Part shown: piece by piece, positions 17,123-25,992 of the stretch
Position numbering within the stretch: the first letter of the stretch is position 1
Layout of the letters: every line of letters starts with the position of its first letter
NCBI GenBank assembly: GCA_020633675.1
Contig: JACKDE010000002.1
Span: forward strand, 744,001 to 808,000
From: Deferribacteres bacterium
GTDB taxonomy: Bacteria; Zhuqueibacterota; Zhuqueibacteria; Zhuqueibacterales; Geothermadaptataceae
Direction: 5' to 3'
DNA length: 64,000 nt
Position numbers and translations under genes: made by a program
Notes under the pieces: model-generated
What the model saw: only the letters and a program-made list of their open reading frames with translations
Database searches by the model: none
Told to the model about the DNA's origin: nothing

Positions 17123-18562
17123 ATGTTCGGACACCCACGTGGATTGATGACACTGTTTTTTACGGAGCTTTGGGAACGCTTCAGTTATTATGGCATGCGC
17201 GGACTGCTAGTGCTGTTTTTGGCTGATGCAATGCGTGGCGGGTTCGGGATGGACGCCCAGACTGCAGGCGCTATTTACGGTCTGTACACCGGTATGGTCT
17301 ATTTGCTGGCCTTGCCCGGCGGCTGGATTGCTGATCGGATTCTCGGGCAGAGACAAGCTGTTTTTATCGGCGGGTGTGTGATCGCTGCCGGCCATTTTTC
17401 GATGGCAATTCCAGCGACAGAGACTTTTTATCTTGGCCTGGTTTTGATTGTGATCGGTACAGGCTTGTTGAAGCCGAATGTCAGTGCCATTGTTGGCGAT
17501 TTGTACCCGGAAGGCGGGGGGCGTCGCGACGCTGGTTTTTCGATTTTCTATATGGGCATCAATATTGGCGCGTTCGTCGGGCCGCTGATATGTGGCTATC
17601 TCGGCGAAAACATTGATTGGCACCTTGGCTTTAGTGCTGCCGGAGTTGGTATGGTGTTTGGCCTTTTGCAATACAAGCTCGGTTTCAAGTATTTGGGTGA
17701 TGCAGGTTTGCCCAAAAACATCGATTCGGAAGCGCGCGCACAAGCGACGAGCACGATGTACAAGGCTCTCGTTGGACTGGTTGGCATTATTGCGGTCATA
17801 GCGCTTTTGCAATTTTCTGCAATTATTCATCTAACCCTTCCGGGTGTGGCGCAGGCGATGGGTGTGGTTATATTTCTTATCGCGGTCGGTTATTTTATTT
17901 ATGTACTGATCGTTGGAAATTTGAATACCGCCGAGAAAAAACGACTTGCTGTTATTTTTTTCCTTTTTATCAGTTCCGCAGTGTTTTGGGCAGGCTTTGA
18001 GCAAGCCGGTTCTTCTTTGAATTTGTTTGCCGAGCGCCTGACGGACCGCGATATTTTCGGTTGGCTCATGCCGGCTTCGTGGTTGCAATCTGTCAACGCC
18101 TTTTTTATCATTGCGCTGGCGCCGGTTTTTAGCTGGCTGTGGATTTGGCTCGGCCACAAACAACCTTCCATTCCGATCAAGTTTGCCCTCGGACTGATTT
18201 TGCTGGGAGCTGGATTTGCCGTGTTGGCCTGGGGCTCCATCTATGCTGACACAGCCGCTGTCAGTCCGATGTGGTTGATCATCACCTACTTGTTGCATAC
18301 GACGGGTGAATTGTGCCTAAGCCCGGTTGGATTGAGCAGTATCACCAAGCTCTCGCCACCAAAATTTGTCGGACAAATGATGGGCATCTGGTTTACCGGC
18401 ACTTCCCTGGGAAATCTCCTGGCTGGGCTCGCAGCCGGAAAATTCGAGGTGATGCCTCTGCCGGAACTATTTGGTACTGTTGCGCTGATCACGGCTGGAT
18501 TTGGTGTGATTGCTGTTCTGATAAGTCGTCCGATTAAGAAAATGATCGGCGGCATCGAATAG
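17123..18562 (+). CDS. POT/PTR family proton-coupled peptide transporter
   Basis: 479 residues with about 14 membrane helices. The POT signature ELWERFSYYG at 15-24 (ExxERFxYYG, proton coupling) is intact, as are the GGWIADRILGQR loop and the FYMGINIGAF motif in helix 5. GGAGGG precedes the ATG by eight bases. Imports di- and tripeptides with protons; here it could bring in peptides freed from the wall or from the secreted peptidases, which is inference from context. Subfamily substrate range cannot be told. Confidence 0.92.
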   Translation: MFGHPRGLMTLFFTELWERFSYYGMRGLLVLFLADAMRGGFGMDAQTAGAIYGLYTGMVYLLALPGGWIADRILGQRQAVFIGGCVIAAGHFSMAIPATETFYLGLVLIVIGTGLLKPNVSAIVGDLYPEGGGRRDAGFSIFYMGINIGAFVGPLICGYLGENIDWHLGFSAAGVGMVFGLLQYKLGFKYLGDAGLPKNIDSEARAQATSTMYKALVGLVGIIAVIALLQFSAIIHLTLPGVAQAMGVVIFLIAVGYFIYVLIVGNLNTAEKKRLAVIFFLFISSAVFWAGFEQAGSSLNLFAERLTDRDIFGWLMPASWLQSVNAFFIIALAPVFSWLWIWLGHKQPSIPIKFALGLILLGAGFAVLAWGSIYADTAAVSPMWLIITYLLHTTGELCLSPVGLSSITKLSPPKFVGQMMGIWFTGTSLGNLLAGLAAGKFEVMPLPELFGTVALITAGFGVIAVLISRPIKKMIGGIE

Positions 18563-18677
18563 CCTGCTTCCGAGCATTTTTCAAAGTCTGCTGCCTCTTG
18601 CATGCGGCTGAGGTGGCGGGTGTTGCTTTTGATTCGCTTCTATGTATCTTTTTTGTGTATTGAAATGAGGTGTCGCT

Positions 18678-19724
18678 GTGGATTGGTTTTCGCTTTCAAA
18701 TTTAGCCCGTCTTCAAAAAGCGGTCACGCGGTCGATCAGCGCGGAAAATCCGGATGGATCGAAAAGCGGCGGCGCCAGGGCTGAGCCGGAAGACAATTTG
18801 GCTGCTACAGATTTGGGCAAAGGCTGGAAGGCACGGCCGTGCATCGATTTGCCTGCCGGAGAAGTGACCACGCTTGCGGAAATCACTGGCTCAGGGACGA
18901 TTCAACATATTTGGATCACAGTTGACAGCAAAGCCTATCGAGATTGTGTGCTGCGTTGCTATTGGGATGATGAAAAATCACCTTCGGTAGAAGTGCCCCT
19001 GGGCGACTTCTTTGCCAATGGCCATGGCATGCGCTACAATGTCAATTCGCTGGTGGTTGCAGTGAATCCAAGTGGCGGTTTCAATTGCTACTGGCCAATG
19101 CCATTCCATCGCAATGCCAAAATCACCATCGAAAACCAGAGCGATGAGGTGATACGCCATTTTTTTTATCAAATCACCTACGCCTTGCACGAACACCAAC
19201 CCGATACCGCTCTATTTCATGCGCAATGGCGGCGTAGCCTGACCAGCCGCGAACATCCTGAACATACTTTGCTTGATCAGGTTCGCGGTCAGGGACATTA
19301 TGTCGGCACCTTTATCGCCTGGACGCAGATGTCGGAAGGCTGGTGGGGAGAGGGTGAGATCAAATTTTTTGTCGATGGTGATCGCGAATATCCAACCATT
19401 TGCGGCACTGGAACCGAAGATTATTTTGGTGGCGCCTGGTGCTTTGGCGAGGGCGAAACCTATAACACGCCTTTTCTTGGCTATCCGCTTTGCTACAAAC
19501 AAGCCGGCGGTGTGCCAAAGCATGGGCTCTACCGCTGGCACCTGCCAGATCCAATTCGCTTTGAGAAGGATTTGCAAGTGACCATCCAGGCACTCGGATG
19601 GTGGCCTAACCGCAAATACCAGCCTTTGACCGATGACATCGCCTCGGTAGCGTATTGGTATCAAAGCGAACCGCACAGCAATTTTCCAGCATTTCCCGTG
19701 CGACACGAGCGGTTTTCGCGTTAA
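18678..19724 (+). CDS. glycoside hydrolase family 172 (DUF2961) protein
   Basis: 348 residues, GTG start with GAGG seven bases upstream. The fold is two jelly rolls; conserved stretches are GSGTIQHIWIT, the LGDFFANGHG segment, QMSEGWWGEGEIKFFVDGD (about 212-230) and the CGTGTEDYFGGAW box carrying a likely catalytic Glu. Characterised GH172 enzymes act on fructofuranosides, difructose anhydride or arabinofuranosides. There is no signal peptide, so it is probably cytoplasmic. Substrate here is unknown; nearby genes offer no sugar transporter. Confidence 0.85.
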   Translation: MDWFSLSNLARLQKAVTRSISAENPDGSKSGGARAEPEDNLAATDLGKGWKARPCIDLPAGEVTTLAEITGSGTIQHIWITVDSKAYRDCVLRCYWDDEKSPSVEVPLGDFFANGHGMRYNVNSLVVAVNPSGGFNCYWPMPFHRNAKITIENQSDEVIRHFFYQITYALHEHQPDTALFHAQWRRSLTSREHPEHTLLDQVRGQGHYVGTFIAWTQMSEGWWGEGEIKFFVDGDREYPTICGTGTEDYFGGAWCFGEGETYNTPFLGYPLCYKQAGGVPKHGLYRWHLPDPIRFEKDLQVTIQALGWWPNRKYQPLTDDIASVAYWYQSEPHSNFPAFPVRHERFSR

Positions 19725-20037
19725 GGGTGCTTGGCCTGCACCACAAAAAAGTTCCACTGCGATTTTCAGGAATCTAATCCGATTTTTCGAATGAATGCTC
19801 AACCGACAACCGGTCGTGCCACTGGCTTTTGGTTTTCTCCGGAATGGCGCAAAGCCATCAGCGTTGTCCCGCACGCATAAAGACCGACAACGCACTACCG
19901 TGACTGTCGGACACGTGGTAAAAAACGCATATTGAACCTACCTGTTTCCGCCCCAAACAAGCCATTTCCTTAGAACTTGAGCAATTTGCTTATTTTCAAA
20001 AATAAAAAAAATCAGCTTATTCTTACCAAGTCCAAAG

Positions 20038-20054
20038 GCTGGGGGGCCACCAGC
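20038..20054 (+). repeat. stem-loop with G-rich loop
   Basis: GCTGG pairs with CCAGC around GGGGCCA. It precedes a second, stronger stem-loop by 42 bases, and both carry G runs in the loop. Confidence 0.4.
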
Positions 20055-20096
20055 ATTGGCGGTCAAAATCATTCTTCTCTGAGTAACCCTAACACC

Positions 20097-20127
20097 CTGA
20101 TGGGGCTGTGGGGGGGAGCTCCATCAG
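20097..20127 (+). repeat. strong stem-loop with G7 loop
   Basis: CTGATGGGGCT pairs with AGCTCCATCAG (one G-T pair) around a nine-base loop GTGGGGGGG. No T run follows, so it is not a standard terminator. It lies 216 bases upstream of the kinase start. Confidence 0.5.
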
Positions 20128-20342
20128 TCCTATCTACAAATTTAATATGAGTTCGAGCATCTTTATTCAGCTTTTTCCCTTATAGTTCATGTTGCCAAGG
20201 GTGCAGCGCAACTATCAATCAGAGCAAATGCGTCGGACTCATGTTAAATTTTTTTTGCCTGCCTCGCATTAGTTAAAAATCTGTTCATTTTGTTCTCGCA
20301 TTTCCTTACCAAAGAAAGTAGAATGGATCAAGGAGTGCGAGC

Positions 20343-21512
20343 ATGCCAGCAGAAATCGATATGGATTTCATTATTGCCATTACATTCGTCGTAGCCGCGA
20401 TCATTTTAGTGCTGAGTGCCTTTGCCTATCAGCTTGTGAGTTCGGGGAAAAGGCTGAAAAAAGCGCAACGCCTTTCTGATGCAATATTAGAGTATACGCC
20501 CGCCTTTATCATGATCATTTTCGATGACAAGAAAAAAGTGGTCTCCTTCAATACCCGCATGCCATCTTTTCAGGGATTTGATGGCAAGCCTCCGCTCGGA
20601 AAAAAGCTTGATGAAGTCGGTTTCCTGCCCAGCCAGCTTCGCCAGAATGGTTCTGCAGTACAAAACGGCGGCCCACCAGGTGCGAATCTGAAATCTATTG
20701 CTCCAATCAAGCTGAATGATGGCACGCAGCTTTTTATCGATTGGGAACTTTTGCCTTTTCGTGACCGGACGGGCAAGGTCGAGTTTCACATCGCATATGG
20801 CTACGATCGCACAGAATTGCTGCAGAGCCAACAAAAACTTGCGGTGCTCACAAACAAACTCGAACAGGCTGAAGAACAGTCGCGCAAAAAAATCGCTGAA
20901 GATCTGCACGATAAAATCGGAGAAATCCTGATTGCTTCTAACCGTGGCATTGCCCGTCTCAAGCGCAAAATCAACAGCGAAGACGCGATTGCAGGGCTGG
21001 ATGCTTTGGGGCAGAGTATCCAGCAATTCACAACCGGTGCGCGCTCGCTGATATTCGATCTCATTCCCCGGGCACTTTACAGCCTGGGGCTGGGCGCTGC
21101 GGTCGAAAATTTTGCCACCCAATTTAGCGAGCAACATCACCTTTCCGTCAAGGTAGCCGATGCATTGCAAAATTGTCAGGTTGATCAATCTGTAGCGATT
21201 TTTTTGTTCAAAGCCATACGGGAAAGTGCAATCAACGCAATCAAGCACGGCAAAGCAAGCGAGTTGCTGATCACACTGCAGCACAAAAATCAGGATATCA
21301 CGATTTCGGTGGAGGACAATGGCTGCGGATTCGCCGGGAAGCAGGACCTTTTCAGGCTAAAGGCAGATTCCGGATTTGGGCTTTTCAACCTAAAAAATCG
21401 TGCGGAACAATTCAAAGGCAATATCGGGATTGAGCAATCGGAAGCCCTGGGAGGCGGAAAAATAACCATTTCAGTGCCCGGAGCCATTACGAAGGAGGAA
21501 GAATGCCCGTAA
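20343..21512 (+). CDS. PAS-containing sensor histidine kinase (HisKA_3 type)
   Basis: 389 residues. One membrane helix (8-31) anchors it; no large periplasmic domain is present, so sensing is by the membrane helix or the PAS-like domain at about 42-155. The dimerisation/phosphoacceptor segment has His189 in AEDLHDKIGE, and the ATPase domain has Asn298 (N box), DNGCG at 325-329 and GFGL at 344-347. This is the NarX/DesK type. It overlaps the downstream response regulator by ten bases, so that is its partner. An AAGGAG site precedes the ATG. Confidence 0.92.
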   Translation: MPAEIDMDFIIAITFVVAAIILVLSAFAYQLVSSGKRLKKAQRLSDAILEYTPAFIMIIFDDKKKVVSFNTRMPSFQGFDGKPPLGKKLDEVGFLPSQLRQNGSAVQNGGPPGANLKSIAPIKLNDGTQLFIDWELLPFRDRTGKVEFHIAYGYDRTELLQSQQKLAVLTNKLEQAEEQSRKKIAEDLHDKIGEILIASNRGIARLKRKINSEDAIAGLDALGQSIQQFTTGARSLIFDLIPRALYSLGLGAAVENFATQFSEQHHLSVKVADALQNCQVDQSVAIFLFKAIRESAINAIKHGKASELLITLQHKNQDITISVEDNGCGFAGKQDLFRLKADSGFGLFNLKNRAEQFKGNIGIEQSEALGGGKITISVPGAITKEEECP

Positions 21513-22162
21513 GAATTTTGCTTGTCGATGACCATCATGTTGTTCGGGCAGGCTTCCGGGAAATTCTGGAAGAACAGCCCGATTTCGAGGTGATCGGGGA
21601 AACCGATAACGGCAACGACGCCAAAAATCTGGCGCGCGAGCTATCCCCTGATGTCATCCTGATGGATATCGATCTGCGTGGCTCTGAACTGACTGGAGTG
21701 CAGGCCTCACGCCAAATTCTTGCACACGACGATTCCATTAACATTATTGCGCTCTCGGTTTATGCCGATGCGCAGCACGTCAAAGCGATGCTTGCAGCGG
21801 GCTGTAAGGGCTACCTTTCCAAAGCATGTACTGATGAAGAAATGGTGGAAGCCGTTACCACCGTAATGGCCGGGGAAAATTATTTTAATGAAGAGATTTT
21901 GGCGGTCATTCAGGATGCCTACGTGCAGCAAATTCAAAATCCTGTCGTCGGCAATGCCGATGACTTAACCCGGCGCGAAACAGAAATTCTCCGTCAGGTT
22001 GCGCTTGGAGAAAATTCCAAGAGCATTGGTGACAAGCTGGACATTTCCTCTAAAACCGTCGATGCCCATAAGCGCAAAATTATGGAGAAACTCAAACTGT
22101 ACTCCGTCGCCGATCTTACCAAATACGCCATCCGCAAAGGGATCATCCATCCCGACGAGTAG
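21503..22162 (+). CDS. NarL/LuxR-family response regulator
   Basis: 219 residues. Receiver domain 3-125 with the acidic pair DD at 9-10, phosphoacceptor Asp55 and Lys107 (GYLSK). A LuxR-type helix-turn-helix follows from about 152 (LTRRETEILRQVALGENSKSI, then ISSKTVDAHKRKI). The ATG lies within the end of the kinase gene with GAGGAAGA upstream, so the pair is translationally coupled. Targets are unknown; the palindrome at 23883 is one candidate site but nothing links them. Confidence 0.93.
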   Translation: MPVRILLVDDHHVVRAGFREILEEQPDFEVIGETDNGNDAKNLARELSPDVILMDIDLRGSELTGVQASRQILAHDDSINIIALSVYADAQHVKAMLAAGCKGYLSKACTDEEMVEAVTTVMAGENYFNEEILAVIQDAYVQQIQNPVVGNADDLTRRETEILRQVALGENSKSIGDKLDISSKTVDAHKRKIMEKLKLYSVADLTKYAIRKGIIHPDE

Positions 22163-22165
22163 CTG

Positions 22166-22831
22166 CTAAACTCGCGCCGCTTCGCTGTTCGGCACACTGT
22201 ATTTACCCCCAATATAGATGCCCACGCAAAACAAAAGATTGTGCAGAATATTCACGATTCCATGAGCATAGCCCAGCAGGATCATTAATTCTCTGTTTTT
22301 AATGTATAGAAAAGAGATTGGAATGAGCGAAGCACAATAAAAAATCGCCATGGCGATCAACGTCCAAAAACGAAAATCCTGTGATAGCAAATCGGCAGAT
22401 TGGCGCCAAACTGAATGGAGCGTCATAAAAACAAATACGCTTAGCAGCAGTGATGCTGCCGGTCTGCTGATCACATTGATGACACCGGCATCTCCGCTCT
22501 TTGCGAAAACAAATTCGATGAGCACCCAAACTACAAGATAAAAGGCAATACTTCCAGTGATGAGCCGGGACACAGCTACATTGTTGTGCCAACGAGCAAG
22601 CAACAAGACAATGAGAACATACTCAATAACTGTATAATATTTCACCAACCAGGCATTCTCCGTGTGCAATAGTTTGGCAGTTATAAAAAGAATCACTTCC
22701 ATCGCAGCGCTAACTGCAAATAAAGCCCAAAGCAGCTGATAGGCTGGCAATTGCTTTTTCAACAGCCGAATACCAAATAGCAAAGGAAGAAGCGTCGAAA
22801 TCATCGAAATGAATGGCAGAGAAATGTCCAT
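22166..22831 (-). CDS. polytopic membrane protein of unknown function
   Basis: 221 residues with about seven hydrophobic helices joined by short loops and a short C-terminal tail. No motif I can name. It ends four bases from the end of the response regulator, facing it, and an AAAGGAAAG ribosome site precedes the start on the minus strand. The overall plan recalls seven-helix sensor modules found in signalling proteins, but no output domain follows. Function not assigned. Confidence 0.7.
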   Translation of the reverse strand: MDISLPFISMISTLLPLLFGIRLLKKQLPAYQLLWALFAVSAAMEVILFITAKLLHTENAWLVKYYTVIEYVLIVLLLARWHNNVAVSRLITGSIAFYLVVWVLIEFVFAKSGDAGVINVISRPAASLLLSVFVFMTLHSVWRQSADLLSQDFRFWTLIAMAIFYCASLIPISFLYIKNRELMILLGYAHGIVNILHNLLFCVGIYIGGKYSVPNSEAARV

Positions 22832-22967
22832 GGGCTTTCCTTTTTAACAGCTTTAAATGAGCACGGAGTTCACACTTCGCGTTTCGAAGGTGCTGATGAA
22901 ATAAGAATGCACAATATAACTCTATGCGCTTTTGTCGCAAGAAAGAATTGCCGAAAAGGAAAGCCCG

Positions 22968-23023
22968 CCCGCAAAGCAAATCCTTCGCTGCCCCCCGAAC
23001 GAAATTCAGGATTTGCTTGCGGG
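22968..23023 (-). terminator. long hairpin after the two-domain unknown gene
   Basis: A 15-pair stem (CCCGCAAAGCAAATCC against GGATTTGCTTGCGGG, one bulged A) with a 25-base loop lies 24 bases beyond the stop of the 23047-23709 gene. On the minus strand the bases after it are only moderately T-rich, so it may be a terminator or a 3'-end stabilising hairpin. Confidence 0.5.
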
Positions 23024-23046
23024 TGGACAAAGCATTCAAATGCGAT

Positions 23047-23709
23047 CTATTTGATTGCTAATGGTTGTTCGGCGACGAAAGTAACGCCACCGTTCAAGCT
23101 GTTTCTTGCGCCACAGAATGGAGGACACAAATAAGAAATGTCGATAGCATGCCCGTACAGCATTTCCGCACCATAGCGGTCGGTGCACATCCCGACGACC
23201 ACCCGCTTGCCTTCGCGGTTGGCGCCGTAGAAAAAGCGCAAGCCGTGGCACTCGGGCTCGTCAAGCAGGCGCTGAACAGCTTTTGCTGCAAAAAAGCCAC
23301 CTTTCGGTTGGCCCGTCAAGAGAGTTTCACGATAGCGCGTTGTCATTTCGGCTGCGTGCTGGTGCGAAACGACGTGGCTGATCGCCGTGCGGTCGTATTT
23401 ACCGTTGACATCGGTCGGCGGGTGCATGATCGAAAGCTTGAGTGCCTCGCCGTCCAGCAAATCCTGGCGATTTGCGGTTGCGCCCACCAAAATGAGCCGG
23501 ATCATGCCGAGTTCATCGGCGCCGTAGTAATAGCGCAAACCGACCGCATTTGGCTGGCTGATAATCGCTTCAACAGCCTGCTTGTCGAAAAAACAGCCGG
23601 GTTCGGCATCCGCACCGAAATGTTCCCTGTAGTACTTGATGAATGTCAGCGCTTCAGCGGTGGTGATGGAATGATTTTCTGCTCCGGTGAATTGTTTCGG
23701 GGTGTTCAT
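23047..23709 (-). CDS. unknown protein made of two copies of one domain
   Basis: 220 residues from the ATG at 23709, chosen for AAAGGA upstream and because the longer frame adds only non-conserved residues. Residues 15-99 and 113-200 are clearly repeats of one module: each has a GxFF..KAV segment, a P..xGLR(Y/F)(Y/F)YGA block, a VG strand and an ML/LL-G-A end followed by PP. The second copy ends in CPPFCG. No signal peptide. I have a memory of similar proteins in Bacteroidetes without known function. A hairpin follows the stop and a 14-base palindrome lies upstream. Confidence 0.78.
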   Translation of the reverse strand: MNTPKQFTGAENHSITTAEALTFIKYYREHFGADAEPGCFFDKQAVEAIISQPNAVGLRYYYGADELGMIRLILVGATANRQDLLDGEALKLSIMHPPTDVNGKYDRTAISHVVSHQHAAEMTTRYRETLLTGQPKGGFFAAKAVQRLLDEPECHGLRFFYGANREGKRVVVGMCTDRYGAEMLYGHAIDISYLCPPFCGARNSLNGGVTFVAEQPLAIK

Positions 23710-23882
23710 AATGGTATCCTTTCGTTCTCGAAACGAGGGTGAAATGAATACCATGGCCATGGATTTGATTTATTAGAGATGCGCGCACATCTTTTTTTCA
23801 TTTTCAGATCGAAAACTGCCACCAGCTAAACGTTCGCTGGCCATACCCGCAGGATACAGGTTTCGGCGTGAAGATGCCAGCT

Positions 23883-23896
23883 TGACAACGTTGTCA
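23883..23896. promoter_or_regulatory. 14-base perfect palindrome, possible operator
   Basis: TGACAACGTTGTCA reads the same on both strands. It lies between two divergent genes, 174 bases from the leftward start and 276 from the rightward one. This is a plausible dimeric regulator site; no regulator can be named. Confidence 0.4.
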
Positions 23897-24066
23897 CAAC
23901 CTTGTGAAACGGCTTCCCCTGCAAATCTGTGATTGGTGATGTTAGCTCCCCACCAATTTCTTAAGAGTGTATTAGGGAGAAGATTCTCTCAATACAGACG
24001 CCATTTAAGAAAAAAGAGTGCTTCTGCTGGCAACGTGCTGTTTTATTCGCTCTCAAACCGTACTGC

Positions 24067-24095
24067 TTGACAAATGGCAGATGTGATGGTACATT
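24067..24095 (+). promoter_or_regulatory. sigma-70 type promoter for the amidohydrolase
   Basis: TTGACA (24067-24072) and TACATT (24090-24095) are separated by 17 bases, and the start codon is 77 bases further on. The -35 is perfect and the -10 has two deviations. Confidence 0.6.
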
Positions 24096-24171
24096 TAATT
24101 TTTATGATCTACCAATGAGCTGATTTAGTGAGTGCTGACATGGTGACTTTTGCAAGCTAAGGAGAGACGAG

Positions 24172-25848
24172 ATGCCAGTAAAATCCCGAGCAAGTCGGCG
24201 TACTTTTTTGAAGACCACAGCGGCAGGCAGTTTGTACGCAGCGTTTGTGATGAAAAGTGGCTGCTCAACGCGTTCCGATTTTGATATTCTCATTGTAAAT
24301 GGCACGCTTTGCGATGGCGCCGGAGGCGACTTTCAAAAAGCCGATGTTGGTGTGAAAGCTGGCAAGATCGTGGCGATTGGCGACTTGCAGCAACGCAGTG
24401 CTCAACAATTTATCGATGCCAGGGACAAGGTTGTTGCGCCGGGCTTCATTGATATGCATTCACACAGCGATATCCGGTTGCTGGTCGATGGCCGGGGCAT
24501 GTCGAAAATCCTGCAAGGGGTGACGACGGAAATCGTTGGTCAGGATGGCGGCTCTGTTGCGCCATTGAATGAGAGAATGGCGGAGCAAACCCGCGTTGCT
24601 CTGGAAAGGCAATACGGCTTGTCGGTCGATTGGCATGATTTTGCCGGCTATTTCAAAATGCTGGCCGAACAGGGCACCAGTGTAAACCTTGCGAGTATGA
24701 TCGGTACCGGCACGCTGCGAGAGCATGTGATTGGCTTTGAAGACCGGCCAGCCACCGACAGCGAGATTGCGCAAATGCAGCAACTCATCCGCGAGTCCCT
24801 GGTGCAGGGCGCTCGCCATTTGTCATCCGGCCTCGAGTACACCCCCGGCAGCTTTGCCAGTACGGAAGAACTCGGCAAACTGGCTTCGGTGCTCGGTGGT
24901 AACGGCATTTATTCGTCCCATATCCGCAATGAAGATGACCATCTCGAAGAGGCGATCGCTGAAGCGATTGCGGTTGCAGAACACGGTGGTTGCGGCTTGA
25001 ATATCAGTCATTTGAAGGCTCAGGGTCAGCGCAACTGGCATCGTTTGGATGCGGTATTTTCAGCGCTGGATGCTGCGCGAGAAAAGGGACGACAAGTGAC
25101 TTTCGATCGCTATCCCTATGTGGCGTACAGCACCGGCCTCGCCAATCTGTTTCCGATTTGGGCCAGGGATGGTGGGTCATCCCGCTTTGTCGAGCGCTTG
25201 CAATCCCGGGAGCATGCCGCAAAATTGCGGGAATACGTGCTCGATAAAGTCAGCGCTTTGGGCTCGTGGAATTCGGTGCTCATTTCAAGTCTCGGCGGCG
25301 AAAAATACGCATCCTGCGTCGGCAAACGGCTGGGCAATGTCGCCGAAGAGATGCGCGAAAATCCGTATCAGCTCTTGCTCGATATTGTGATCGACCAAAA
25401 TGGCGGCGGTGGTATGGTGGGCTTTGGCATGAGCGAAGAAAACACGGCACGCATTTTAGCGCACCCGTTCGGCATTGTTGCTTCAGATGGCTCCGCACGC
25501 GCCATTGACGGCCCGCTGTCGTCCGGCAGCCCGCATCCGCGCAATTTCGGAACCTTCCCGCGAGTGTTAGGCTATTATGTCCGTGAGCAAAAGGCATTGA
25601 CCTTGCAGGAAGCTGTTCGCAAAATGACTTCGTTGCCAGCGCAGGTTCTCGGCCTTGACCGCCGCGGCTTGTTGAAACAAGACTTTTGGGCAGACATCAC
25701 CGTATTCGATCCCAACACAGTTGCCGATCGTGCTACCTTTGCTGAACCGAAACAATACCCGACCGGGATCGAGCATGTTCTTGTCAATGGCCGCCTTGTG
25801 GTACAGCATGGCGAACACACTGGAGAAAAGCCCGGAACGGTGCTTTAA
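24172..25848 (+). CDS. Tat-exported N-acyl-D-amino-acid deacylase-like amidohydrolase
   Basis: 558 residues. The N-terminus SRRTFLKTTAAG (residues 8-19) is a twin-arginine signal, followed by a possible lipobox near Cys31. The metal-dependent amidohydrolase fold starts with VVAPGFIDMHSHSD, giving His96 and His98, then EIVGQDG, SSGLEYTPGSF, NISHLKAQG and ASDGSA, the marks of the D-aminoacylase branch. Family members split N-acyl-D-amino acids or D-amino-acid peptides, suggesting salvage of wall-derived compounds. AAGGAGAGA precedes the ATG, and a good promoter lies at 24067. Exact substrate unknown. Confidence 0.87.
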   Translation: MPVKSRASRRTFLKTTAAGSLYAAFVMKSGCSTRSDFDILIVNGTLCDGAGGDFQKADVGVKAGKIVAIGDLQQRSAQQFIDARDKVVAPGFIDMHSHSDIRLLVDGRGMSKILQGVTTEIVGQDGGSVAPLNERMAEQTRVALERQYGLSVDWHDFAGYFKMLAEQGTSVNLASMIGTGTLREHVIGFEDRPATDSEIAQMQQLIRESLVQGARHLSSGLEYTPGSFASTEELGKLASVLGGNGIYSSHIRNEDDHLEEAIAEAIAVAEHGGCGLNISHLKAQGQRNWHRLDAVFSALDAAREKGRQVTFDRYPYVAYSTGLANLFPIWARDGGSSRFVERLQSREHAAKLREYVLDKVSALGSWNSVLISSLGGEKYASCVGKRLGNVAEEMRENPYQLLLDIVIDQNGGGGMVGFGMSEENTARILAHPFGIVASDGSARAIDGPLSSGSPHPRNFGTFPRVLGYYVREQKALTLQEAVRKMTSLPAQVLGLDRRGLLKQDFWADITVFDPNTVADRATFAEPKQYPTGIEHVLVNGRLVVQHGEHTGEKPGTVL

Positions 25849-25992
25849 GTGATGGCTGACATCTATAGACGTATTCGGTCCTACCGAACTTCAACGAAGT
25901 TGAACCACAAAATGCTATAGCCCTCATGTTGTTGAATCCAGTTTAATCAAATCATAAAATAAGACCAATATTAGCCTCAGAGTCGAAAACCT

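Larger units (their letters stand above)
19725..20342. other. long intergenic region with two G-rich hairpins
   Basis: 618 bases between GH172 and the histidine kinase, becoming AT-rich toward the kinase. No gene is credible. It holds the two stem-loops at 20038-20054 and 20097-20127, and an AAGGAG ribosome site just before 20343. A small RNA or long leader is possible but not shown. Confidence 0.4.
23710..24171. other. divergent regulatory region
   Basis: 462 bases between the leftward two-domain protein and the rightward amidohydrolase. It contains a perfect palindrome at 23883-23896 and a near-consensus promoter at 24067-24095, described separately. No coding content. Confidence 0.6.

Noticed and set aside
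23882..23910. TTGACA at 23882 as a promoter -35
   Set aside because: No -10-like hexamer at 16-18 bases; the bases belong to the palindrome TGACAACGTTGTCA.
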